Shown in pieces: positions 32,348 through 43,739 of a DNA stretch of 64,000 nucleotides. The stretch covers positions 46,144,520 to 46,208,519 of the forward strand of contig NC_135505.1 in NCBI RefSeq assembly GCF_052857255.1, in the 5' to 3' direction. Positions within the stretch are counted from its first letter, which is position 1, and the number at the start of each line of letters is the position of its first letter. A program made the translations under genes and the position numbers. The notes beneath the pieces were generated by a model, which was not told where the DNA came from, made no database searches, and saw only the letters and a program-made list of their open reading frames with translations. The DNA is from Amblyomma americanum. Taxonomy: Eukaryota; Arthropoda; Arachnida; Ixodida; Ixodidae.

Positions 32348-35300
32348 AAACTTACATTTTGTTTGAAAAAAAAACAAGTGCTCTTCAAATGGTCGAAGAT
32401 TACTAAACGTCACATATCGCGCAGCGTGCGAGGGACCGCGCGAGCAATTACGGAAGTGTTCTTCGCACATTCTTCCTCTATGGTTTGAAATGGAACTTTC
32501 TTCACTGACACGCATGTATTTGTACGAGTTAACTAGACTCATGCGCTCCCAGGCGAGCTGAGATTGTGGCCACTTCTCAGCATGCAGATATCGCTAAAGA
32601 GACTAACCAGTCGAGCACTTGAGGCAGGAATTGTTTACGTGCAAAGAACGGAAGAAGGAAGAAAGCAAGAAAGAATCATGGAAGGAAGGAAACAAATAAT
32701 CATAGAAAGTAAGGAAGAAATAAGGAAAAGAAGAAGGAAAGAAAGAATTAAGCAAAAAATAACGAAATAAAAATTAAGAGGTAAAGTAGGAATTGAAGAG
32801 AAAAATGTGAAGAAATGAAGAAACAATGCAAAAGGAGGAAAAGAAAGGAGAAAGTCATAGGTGCAGCAGGTGTGCAGAAAGCTGCAGCTGGTCAAGGAGC
32901 TCGACTGGCGAATATTGACTGCAAAGTTGTCATGTAACCGCCTGCGTATTGCATACACAATGTAGCTTTCCGAGGTAACAAATAGCAAAATGCGGAGCAG
33001 TGGGAGGACCAGGTAACCAGCAGCCAGCTCAAGGTCCAAAGATACGTAGTGAGCCACGCATGGCGGATGGCCAGGGACTGTGGTGCCTTGGACTAGGGGC
33101 GTTAACCACGCTCAGCCTGGAAGACATCGGCAATTTTCGGGCAAGCAGCAAGATTCCTTTATTAGAGCAATAAAGTTTATTCACTCACTCACATGCCCGA
33201 GAAGAGGCTCTGTTGACGGGAAGAGTCTAATTGAAAGAGCTTGCCAAGGAGCTCTCAAGCACAGTCGACATTTGGCTGGTCAGATGGTCGAACAAATATT
33301 GTTCGTGGAGAAAATGAGTGTCGAGTCCAGGAAGCCGTCTAGTTGAAAAAAAGCCAGTCACACGTGTACTGAAGTGAACCAGTTTTCCACTGAAAAAACA
33401 AAAATGGGTAAACGACAGTATCCCTGGAAAGTAAACTCAAGTTCTTGGAGGAATGTGTACGTGTACCATGAGAAAATAGGAAACTAAGGAAGGAACAGAA
33501 GGAATGGAATGAACCGGCAAAGATTAAAGAAAATGGCTGAAGCAGAAGCTTGGACCTTACAGAGATAGATTGTGAGTAACACTGTTGAGGAATGTGAAAA
33601 CACGCCGGCCACGCTCTTTAGAAACGCGAAGAGCTTGAGAACGAGAAGCGAAGAGTTAGGAACGAATAGGCAATGAAGCTGCGAACGATATCTCCCACTA
33701 TGAATCTCACTGCAGTTCTTATTAGACTGTGACAAAGACTGGAGTCCGGAGTTTCAAGTTTCATCTGCTAAAAGCCAGCTGGTGTGGAATCAGGATCGAG
33801 AAAAACCAAGGGCGGGAAAAGGAGACGTGAGCGGCTTTCTAGCCTTGGAACTCTACGACGCAGGTCTAATATCGGCGACAGTGCATTCAGTGACGTCACC
33901 ACATGATGTGTTGACCTTAGAAATCTGCGCTTTTGGTGCCACGAAATGCGAAATTTTAAAATTCATTCGCGCTGCAACAAAACACAGCCCCGCTGCGAAA
34001 GGTGGCAGAAAGGGCCGGATAACCGCATGAAGTTACTGTGAAAATTTAACTAAATCATACGAGGTAGAAAAAACTGCGGAGGTACCCTGTAATAATGAAA
34101 TAAGGGTTAAATGCATCTTATCAAAAAAGGATGCAGTGACGTCTTCTGCAAGTCCAATCTAAGAGCTCCACGGGCGTATCACTTTCTTGTCCAAATATCC
34201 ATGTGTCTTGAAACAAAAGGCTACAGTGAGTTTTCTAACCATGAACCATCATTCCGAGAACTCTCGACCATAAGATACTCCCTAATTAATTTCAGGTCTC
34301 ATCGGAATTGAATTCAGTAATCTCAAATGCGCAACCACTGGCGCATTTAGCTTTTGTGACAGCTCAGCTTTAATTGCATAGCGCGTGTGCTTGTTTCTAG
34401 GAGGCACATCAGAATAAAAAACTCCGTTGTCAAGGATGCGCCTAGGTAAAAAGCGGCTCGTAGCAAAAGCTCGTGATACACGAACAGGAAACGAAGCAAC
34501 GAGGTAAAAAGGCAGGTTGGACGTTACGTGAAACATCAGCAGCTGCGCCGGCTGTGATTTCGCCGAAACCTTTAGGTATCCCTAACATCAGTGCCCTACA
34601 TCAGCTATGGCATGCTGTGACCTGCCGTTTTGGCCTTTGACGCCAAAAAAGAAAGTGCTGCGATTCCAGTGCATAAACCTCTATTTACTGAAAACGTTCA
34701 GTTTCTGTGCATTGAAACAGAATAAAATTCTCTCCTTCCTATCTGCACCATGCACACGTTTAAAACCTTACATGGCGATAGGCTGTGGCTGCAGACACCG
34801 CGCCATTAAACATAAATGCTTCCCTGAAACTCTGAAAGTGCTGCTGTGCAACAGGGAGGACAATTCGCAACAAATATTGAAAATATATGCCACAAAAAGA
34901 AAATAACGCAGAAGCCGGCCAATTGTTGTTTCTCAACCAGATTGCGCTTTTCTGCTGTTGCGCGTATGTTGCTCGGTATTATGTGTAATGTATCTACGTG
35001 AGATCTAAACGAATAGAGCGGCTGGTTTTGCATGCTTTGCGGTTTTCACTTAGTCACGCTGCCAAATAAAATTGCCTGGTTCAATTAGCATAGGTACAAA
35101 AAATGATAGTTGGTGATCTTGCGGAACCGGGGTCTTATTGTCTACAGCTATCATTCAGGCTTGCCTCGAGACTTCATTTCCTGGTTGCATCTGTTGTAAA
35201 CCGTTCATAAATGCCTTTCAGCAAATATATTTGCTCAGGAATACCTATAAAAGCATAACATTTTCTTGTCTAGGCAGTTAAACGTGCTTGCGTTTTCCGT

Positions 35301-35858
35301 GAACAGCTCTAATTAAAAGAAAAAACACGATAGTACTTATAATTCTTCCCAAAGATCTTTTCTCCAATGACTTCGAATTCTGTGCCGAGTAGGGTAATTT
35401 TATATTTCGTCCCTTTGTTAGTAGTACAAAAGTCTCTTTTTGGTCCTTGTAAGTGTGCCATGGAAATCTCAAGTGGGCATAACGCCGCACTGATTAAAAG
35501 GAACATCGATATCAGATCGATATCAGATACCACCCGTAAACGGAGGCAAGCATTTTTGCAAGAAGCGCTCTTTCCTACTGTTATATTTTGGAGAAATTCT
35601 GAATTGTCAGCGAAGTGCACAGAATGCCAGTCTATGCCTGCTGCAGCGAGACAGAAAATAGTAAAGACACCTCGCGGCTTTGAAAACCTGTGTTGTCAGC
35701 GGCGTTTGCCTTTTGTAAATTGCTGCAGAGAACAGCAGCTTCATGCTGCATAGCGGTCGTCGTGCCCTAAGCTCACGAAGGTTAAAGACTTGCAGCTGCA
35801 GCTGGATAAGGCGGGACGTCGTTCATTCTTTCTGCTCTTGGCACGGAGTCTAGCGCCC
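32345..35858. other. No recognisable gene; purine-rich tract
   Basis: About 3.5 kb without a recognisable protein or RNA gene. 32640-32870 is strongly purine-biased on the plus strand with GGAA/GAAA-type units. At 33170-33192 CAATAAAGTTTATTCACTCA followed by TCAC repeats resembles the tail of an unidentified retroposon. Confidence 0.5.
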
Positions 35859-35878
35859 GCCTCCGTGGCGCAATCGGC

Positions 35879-35909
<31 letters not shown>

Positions 35910-35932
35910 AGGTTCGAGCCCTCCCGGGGGCG
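35859..35932 (+). tRNA. tRNA-Asn (GTT)
   Basis: 74 nt. Acceptor GCCTCCG pairs with CGGGGGC plus discriminator G. The D arm carries box A (TGGCGCAATCGG), the anticodon stem TCGGC..GCCGA-type pairs enclose CTGTTAA with anticodon GTT, and the T arm has box B GGTTCGAGCC. T runs 3 and 8 bases downstream (35935-35938, 35940-35944) are plausible Pol III terminators. It closely follows the canonical eukaryotic tRNA-Asn and has no obvious mismatch, so it is probably functional. It delivers asparagine at AAC/AAU codons. Confidence 0.95.
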
Positions 35933-35944
35933 GATTTTATTTTT

Positions 35945-38700
35945 CGACTATTTTTTTTCTTCACTCTGATCCTCGGACTGCATCAAATAAAGTACTTTGA
36001 AGCGTGGGTATGGCCTGCTGTGGGGACAGTATAAGCGTGGTAAAAGCCACTCTGCTGTGCAGGAATCTTTTCGAGTCATATATGTTTGCTTTGTTTTTTA
36101 TTTCAAACGAAAGTAAAGGACAAAACAAAAGGCCCTAAGGCTGACATGCCTTGTGTTCCGTCAGAAGTTGAGAGCAGGTGCAACTTTGAAATATAATCAC
36201 AGGAAACACTACTAGTATTAGTGCATCATAAAACATTAACTATAAGGAAGACTAGAAAACACATATATATGTTGCATATATATGTTGTCAAGCCAAGCAA
36301 ATATATGTTGCAGTATACCACAGCATATTGAAAAGAAAAAGGATGAGCATCTATCTGTATCTTTAAAGTCTGAAACTGATAATTCCATGATAGAAACCTG
36401 AAAAAATATGAAGCCTGATATCAAGCTCGCATCAGTGCGTTACATGCATAAAATATGTTCGGTGGTCATTAAAAACGAAATATACGCCAATAATAGAAGC
36501 TTATATAGCAGCCTAAAATCGATGCGGCATCCACAATGATTAAGTATCTTTACTACATTAAATCATGGTCCTGTTTTTTTATAATAACTCTGACCCTTCT
36601 TGTTCTATGTGCATAGGTGCGAAAGCTATACTTTGGAGATATATCTGTATGTCTAGTGTAAAGCTTTTTTCTGTAAATAATTTTGTGAGTTTGAAGTAAT
36701 ATACGTTGTTGGCCAGTTGTAAATAATATTGTAAGGATAGTGGCTGGGTTGGCCGGTGACTATTCTTGTCCGTGTCACTTGTTTTGATATCATTTTGTTG
36801 GGCAGCACTTATTCGCACAGAAACAGTGTCGAGTGTGCATTATTGTCCGTTCTCAAAAATTAGAAAATAGGGAATACAGAATAGTAAAGTGAAGCAGCAG
36901 GATTCTGTGTGGTCATGTTTAAGCAGAAATGGGCTTTAAGCGTCTACTCGATGGTCGCATTTGCTGCGCTAATTTTGACAGCCGGATTTTTCTAATGTCA
37001 TAAAGTGCACTAAAGTTTTCTTGGTCCCGACAGAAGCCAGGTATCTTCTTTATATTCAAATATTTTTCTTTTCTCGGTACCGCCTGCAATTTTCTTTAAG
37101 CATAGTTGTTCTCTAAGAAAACTGTTAAAATATTGTCAGAATTCTACCATGTTACTTCTTTTTTGGATTTGCCTGCCTAATCTCTTCCAAAAGTCCTGTC
37201 ATTGTAACCAACATTCAAGTCACAGACACTGATGTAACCTCGTGCGCACTTGTGGAGAGTGTATCGATTTTTTCTCTTTCGGCATTGCTTGAACTTACAT
37301 CAAATATTTCTTGATTTTTAGTGCAACACCGCAGGGGCAGGAGGCCAAAAGAAGAGAAGGGCAAGACACAACGCTAACAAGAGATAGTTCATTCAGCAAG
37401 CCAAGGCTTATAAAGGCACAGGCAACATTCTTGAATGGATGAAATTTGCGCCGTGTTCTTTATAGAAATACATAGCCTGTGAAAACAGGCGCTATAATTA
37501 AAATACCAGACACATTTCAGTGAGCTTTACAAACGTTTTGCGCGCCCTCCAAGGGTGTGTTCAGTTGCTTCTTCAGAAATTAACCTGTATCTGTGAAAGC
37601 CGCGCAGAGTAACTAACGGCGTCCTGAAGAAAATGACTGCCTTTTTTCAATTTTTGCGCACAAAATAGGATCAATTGCGGAGGCGAATATTTAGCCTATA
37701 GATAATATATTTCCAGCGCTAAAGGGTTTGTCTTTAAGCTGTGAAAATTTCATGGCAGTATTTTAGGACAGTATATGCGAATACGCGCATTACCATAATA
37801 TAGAGGCACTTTTTTTCCGTGAAATTGTTCCCATATATCAGTTAACGTTTACAAACAGCTCCTTTGAACCTTCCGACCGCTTAGCGGGACTAATGTTTTC
37901 TTGAAGTTCTAAAATCGCGCTTCTGAAAGATTAGCGAAAAGTGAAGTGTCCATCCTGGGTTATTCTGCGACTTCCCGCCACAAGCCCGTCTGAGCTCTCA
38001 GAACAGCTGTAAATTATCCGAGAAGATTCCTTTATCATTGGCCTCGAGTTTGTGCCTAAAAATGAAACGGTGAGTAAAAAATGAGAGCTCCTTTTTAAGA
38101 TAGTGAGCAGTACCAATAAGATATAAATGTTTTTGAATGTTCGCGCTGCTCCTCAGGCGAGGAGTTGAATTTATTTGGACCACACAGTCGGATGCCTACT
38201 GTTTTAGGAATTTCTAGAAGAAAAGTGCTTGCACTCGGTATTAAGATAGAGAGCAGTTTATAAACTCCAGATAAAGTTGTTCTGCAAGCGTTCGCACAAA
38301 AATGCAGCTTTTTGTAATTAAGGTTTTTGGACTCCAGGATCATGACCTTTAAAATGGACCAGAGAACAAAAATTGGTTAGTGTACATGGGTAGATTACCG
38401 TGTTATAATGGAAAAAGGGTAGATTTAGTCTGCTAAAGAATATAAAGTTAAATTATAAAATGTAGAATTCAGCGCAATCGGCCATTTTTGTGAGCAAATT
38501 GCACGCCTGAAATGTTCTATATATTGTCGGACTGCTGGAGCTGCGGTACGGCAACGTTCTCAAAAAGACGGTTATCGCAGTCTCAATGTATCATATGTTT
38601 CCTAAGCTTGAACTGAGCGGAAGGCGAATTTTAAAAATAATGTATTCGGCAATGAATGAGAACTTTGATATCAGAAAGGGGTCAGCGTAGGAAGGCCAAG
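35945..38700. other. No recognisable gene
   Basis: AT-rich. Short repeats of CATATATATGTTG occur around 36260-36310. 37321-37440 weakly resembles the terminal sequence of Penelope-like elements but was not called. Confidence 0.5.
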
Positions 38701-39804
38701 ACACTGCTGCAGCGCATATGTGCTTAAAGACGACGATTTTACAGGTGCTGCTGCTGCATCCTGGGCCAGCTACCCAGTGAAACCTGCTGCCTGGATGGGC
38801 CCAATATGATTGTCTCTCTGAGTGAAGCTGGAGCACGATGGAACAGTTTGCGAAATGCCGCTTCCTTTCGGATTGGTCGCATCACCCTCCACCGCCAACA
38901 TGGGACGCCACAGTGCTTTTCGTCGACAAAAATGGGGCCACGTCACTTATCCGCCTGCCTCAATAAGGTTATATTCTTGCTTACACTGTGCACCGCGACA
39001 CTTCTGCAGCGCATATGTGCTTAAAGACGACGATTTTACAGGTGCTGCTGCTGCATCCTGGGCCAACTACCCAGTGAAACCTGCTGCCTGGATGGGCCAA
39101 ATATGATTGTCTGTCTGAGTGAAGCTGGAGCATGAAGGAACAGTTTGCGAAATGCCGCTTCCTTTCAGATTGGTCGCAGCACCCTTCACCGCCAACTTGG
39201 GACGCCACAGTGCTGTTCGTCGACAAAAATGGGGCCACGCCACTTATCCGCCTTCCTCAATAAGGCGCTATTCTTGCTTACATTGTGCACCACGACACTG
39301 CTGCGACCCATCTCTGCTTACAAACGACGATTCTGCAGGTGCTACTGCTGTATCCTGGGCCAGCTACGGAGTGAACCCTGCTACCTGCATATGTCAAATA
39401 TGAATGTCTGTGAGAACGAAGCTGGAGCATCATGGAACGTTTTGCGAAATGCCGCTTCCTTTCGGAATAGTTGCATCACCCTACACCGCCAACATTGGAC
39501 GCCACAGTGCTGCTCGTCGACAAACATGGGGCCACGTCACTTATCCGCATGCCTCAATGAGGCCCTATTCTTGCTTGCATTGTGCATCGCGACACTGCTA
39601 CAAGGCATCTGTGCTTACAAACGACGATTCTACAGGCACTGCTGCTGCATCCAGGGCCAGCTACCGAGTGAACCCTGCTGCCTGGATGGGTTCAATATGA
39701 ATGTCTGTGAAAGCGAACCTGGAGCAACATGGAACAGTTTGCGAAATGCCGCTTACTTCTGGAATAGTCGCACCACCCTGCACCGCCAACATTGGAGGCC
39801 ACCA
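38701..39804 (+). repeat. 297-bp satellite array, left part
   Basis: Phase marker ACAC(T/C)TGCTGC recurs at 38701, 38998, 39295 and 39592, giving a period of exactly 297 bp. Units differ by roughly 10-15 percent. Each contains CAGTGCTGTTCGTCGACAAA and GAAATGCCGCTTCCTTTC. The array is cut at about 39804 by a retroelement insertion and resumes at about 46567 in the same phase. Confidence 0.9.
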
Positions 39805-39892
39805 GGACTTGTCGGGCTAGTTGGTTGATCATAATGCAAAAAAGACGAACTGCGCAACAAGAACACGGACGAAAGGGAGGCAGACACACACT
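39805..39892 (-). mobile_element. Penelope-like 3' terminal fragment (short)
   Basis: About 86 bp lying between the satellite and the 3' end of the LINE. It contains CGGGCTAGTTGGTTGATCAT, which parallels GGGCCAGTTGGTTCATGATT at the end of the Penelope fragment at 56880. It may be a separate insertion or part of a chimeric reverse transcript. Confidence 0.45.
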
Positions 39893-39920
39893 TTAAAGTG
39901 AAATTTATTGCCCCAGGGCA

Positions 39921-42900
39921 TCAATGATGGGTGAAGGTGTGATGAATGATGTAGTAGAGATTAAATGAATGGAAAAAGGTTAGCTGATTTGATGAAGTCC
40001 AGTAGCGAACAATGGTACGGTCCCTGCGTACAGGCAATGTATGAAGCAGATTGCTTGGTGAAAGACCTGCTACCATCAGGTGCCGGATCCTTGTAGGCTT
40101 GAGAGCTGGCCAGTCCCACAGTAAGTGATGATTCTCGGTCTCAATGTCCTCGTGTTTACATATCGGACATCCTCGCCGAGGGAACAATTCTCGGTACTGA
40201 GGCCACTTCCGAGTGATGGCTGGTGTGAGGGCAACCCGACCCCGATCCTCCTAAGCGCAATCTCCTCTGCACGGGTAAGACCGCGGGGAAGGGTTACCGC
40301 ACACTGAAGGATGAGAGCACGTGTACGGGGCCGTAGGAGTTCCTTTCTGGATGAAAGGAGGGTAAAATTGTCCAAATGAAGGAGCCGAGGCGATGATGAG
40401 TTTGTATTCGCAAGGCGGGTCGCTAAATCTGCCTGGCCTTGATAGGTCAGCAGATCCCGTGGGATCCACTCAATCCGCACTGGCTGCGGGATGCGTGCCG
40501 CGAGCCGGTGGATAACACAGCGGCTAACACGTCGTAGCAACCGGACAACTTGAAGGGCGTCAGTGCGGATGACAACGCGGGCCGCAGGGAGCATAGTTAT
40601 GTCGGCCACAGAGCAGAGGGCTTCTTGAACTGCAACGAGCTCAGCACAAAAGGACGAAGGGGGTTCCGTAAGCTGAAAGCAAGAGGTTTAATTCAGAGCA
40701 GGTTTGCACGGACAGTAGATAGCTGTTGTTGCTTTGCACTCTTGTATGCTTGCGTCTACGTAGAAAACAATGGATCCTTCAGGCAGGCAAGCATCTTGTT
40801 CCTAAAATTTATGGCGAAGCAACGATGCAGAATAAGCAGATGTTGGCGGGAGATTATCTGTTGGCTTGTTGTCGGTGAGCTGCACACACTTCCATGGGGG
40901 AAGAAGTGGCGTTGGTGGCTGAAGAATGGAGTGTGACATTGCATAAGTCCTCTGTGCATGCTTGGAGTGCGATAGACTGACATTAAGGCTGCGCGCTTCA
41001 CGGCGCTGCTGCACCAGATCATCAATGGTATTGAGCTGCGCATTCTGTTGTAAAGCTAAGACAGGTGTGATGCGTGGAAGGCAAGTAATGGTCCTCATAG
41101 CCTCGCGGTTCACGGCTTCGAGGCGATCCCATTGGGCTCTTGTAAGATGTTGAAACTGGGCTTGATAAACAATGCGTGGCTGCAGAACTGCCCTCACCAA
41201 TTGCCGTGCAACGATCGAGCCTGCGCCATCAGATTTAGGGGCAATTCTTCTAATCAAACCCAAAGTCTGAATAGCTTGCCTTTTTCCTGAGAAAGCCATG
41301 CAGTTGCTGATCCTGATTGGCGAATCATTAAGCCAAGGATTTTTACACTCGGACTTTCCTGTTGTGGGGTGTCTGATAGACAAAGACGGATTGGACTTGC
41401 AGCAAGTTTACAGCGTCCCCAGCGGTTGGCGATCTGACGTGTATGTTGTTTTATGCACGGTTAGCTGAATTCCGATGAATGATGCGTAATTAGAGGTAAC
41501 ACCCAATGCAGATTGAGGGGCAGCCTCCTGAGTACGGAGATCTTGGTGAGTACTTCACACCGTGATGTCGTCAGCGTACTGAAGAAATTTTATGTCACAG
41601 ATGTCATGTAAGCGCCAAGCCAGCGAGATGAAAGCAATAATAAATAATGTCGGCGACAATACTGATCCCTGGGGCACGCCGCAGAGAGGAACAAATGATC
41701 CGACCGCTTCGCCGCTGATGCGTATTGCAAACTTTCTGCCTTCCAAAAATGATTGGAAGTCCATGCTTCAAATCTCAGGGGGAGATGAAGCATGTCAATG
41801 GAGTTCAGAATGGCTGCATGACTGATATTGTCATATGCCTCTTCAACGTCCATTTCTAAACAGTACGCACATTGCGGCTGCGGTTAGATGACAAAACTGC
41901 AGATGCTAAGACAGCCAATCCGTCTTCTGTACCAATATGTGGACGAAAGCCGATTTTTTCTGGGTGATAAAAACCGTGCTGCTCTAGCCGCTATGACAAT
42001 CGTGTGGCTAGCATTTTCTCCGCCAGCTTGCACTGCGTAGGAGCTAAGGAGATAGGTCGCAAGTTGACAAGGTCCGTCGGAGGCTTTCCTGGTTTCGGGA
42101 TAGGAATCACGACAGCGGATTTCCAGCTCTCGGGCACTGCGCCATCCAACCATACTTTGTTTATGGTGAAAAGTAGTGGAGGGAGTGCAGCGTTACTCAG
42201 GTTCTTGTACACCTCGTACTGAATAGTGTCCAGGCCGGGCGCTGTTTTCCGTTTCGCGTCATCTATTGCTGCCATCAACACAGGCATAGAGAATGGACAC
42301 GCAATTCCATCTGCGTCGACATCAGACGGCATTTGATATACATGCGCTGGGATGCCTGCCATATTTAAACTAGCGGATGAAGAAGGCACAGCATCGTATT
42401 TCGGGAAAAACTTTCGCCCTGCTTCTTAGGCGAAATCATCTGGCCACAAGTTAGCCGCGAAGCATGTGGTTGCCGCTGCGTCAGTCGAATGGCGAACGCG
42501 TTCCATTGTACGGAATGTTCGCCAGAGAGAGGCATTCGAGGATTTTGCAGAAAATCGTTCACAACCCCATGCCACTGCCGCCAAGAGAGGTCTCATTCAT
42601 ATTTGAGTGCCTTATCTGTAAGATAGCGCAAACGCATACGTGCCTCCGACGTAGTAGGGTCTCTCGTAGCAGCCAGCTCGGCTTGGCGGCGTGCCGCCCA
42701 CAAGTTAAGAAGGCCGAGGTCTGGTTCCGGTCGACCAACATCAGTCCAGGTGGTAGTTTTAGCACTGTTGAGTGCCGTTTGTATGCGCTCAACAAGGATT
42801 GGCGAAGACTCTGAGGAGAGATTGTCGATACAGGAGCGGAAAGATTCCCAGTTGATCACATAACATTTGATGCTGTAGAAGCTTGGGAAAGTTGGTATGA

Positions 42901-43720
42901 CATGGTTTTACAGCAGTGCAGGGGACAAAGGACGTGACACTGTCAAAGGACGTGTCTTTGCACCTGTCACGTCCTTTGTTCCCTGCGCTGCTGTAAAACC
43001 TCATAACATTTGTAGCGTAAAGGTCGGAAATCTGAGGTGTGAAGACCGATGATGATAGGGTGATGATCACTTCCCCAGCAGTCTGGCTTCATGTGCCAGG
43101 AGGGAGTGCCCGGACCCGACCACCACGTCCAGTCTGGAGCATAGGAAGCACTGCGAGGTTGACGCAGTGGCCGTGTTGCTGTCCCAGGATGGTTGAGCAG
43201 CAGAAATTGGGCATCCGTGAAGGCGTCCCGCACACGCCTGCCACGAGGGCTGGGAGTGGGGTACCCCCAATCCTGATGAGGGGCGGTAAAGTCGCCTCCC
43301 ACTAAAATCGGATACACAGGATATTGCCGACGGACACTTGTTAACCAGCCAATATTAATACGGGAGGAAGCACCACCGGCTCGTCTAACGTAAAATGAAA
43401 CGAACACAACGCTAACCTTCTTAACTTTCGCAGCCACTGCCACTACCTCTTGATATGACGTGCACCAGTTTTCGAGTGCAAGGCGTACATGCGGAAAACG
43501 TGAGCCCACATACACCGCCGCCTTTCCCGGGGGAGCAGCGGTTTGTACACGACGGTCTATCATTGAAGGAGACATGTAGGCACTGAAGCCTGGAATCGAT
43601 GGCAAGGCGTTTGTTTCCTGTAGCAGCATGGCCCTCACCTGGAGCTTGTGAATTTGTAGTCGTGTCTTGAGCTCGTCCACCTTCGTGGAAATGCCTCAGC
43701 AGTTCCACTGCAGCACACCA
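39921..43720 (-). pseudogene. I-like LINE ORF2 (endonuclease, RT, RNase H, zinc finger)
   Basis: Minus strand. Endonuclease 43720-42967: starts VLQWNC then a TGA in place of the usual arginine, then LLQETNA, VGGDFTAPHQDWGYP and SDHHPII. RT: ARRQAELAATRDP (about 42680), APGLDTIQYEVYKNLS, LRPISLAPTQCKLAEKMLATRL (about 42000), EMDVEEAYDNISHA, GVPQGSVLSP and FLQYADDITV with an intact YADD (41555). RT thumb 41383-40802. RNase H: VVIRTDALQV and AARIPQPVRIEW (40600-40450). Zinc finger CPICKHEDIETENHHLLWDW with the last Cys lost (40170-40110). Multiple frameshifts make it inactive. Confidence 0.88.
42904..43000. repeat. 97-bp hairpin insertion in the LINE
   Basis: 36-bp arms (42904-42939 and 42965-43000) pair with two mismatches around a 25-nt loop. 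They contain CAGGGGACAAAGGACGTG. It lies in the endonuclease-RT linker of the LINE and looks like a small foldback insertion. Confidence 0.75.
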
Positions 43721-43739
43721 GCACGACTGGAACTTCCCA

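Noticed and set aside
33055..33195. SINE with TCAC tail
   Set aside because: Tail-like AATAAAGTTTATTCACTCA is present but no head or second copy in this window supports a family call.
37321..37440. Another Penelope terminus
   Set aside because: Only weak similarity in wording (GGGCAAGACACAACGCTAACAA); no coding part or duplication seen.
42464..42814. Plus-strand frame over the minus-strand LINE
   Set aside because: Antisense shadow of the RT N-terminal region.
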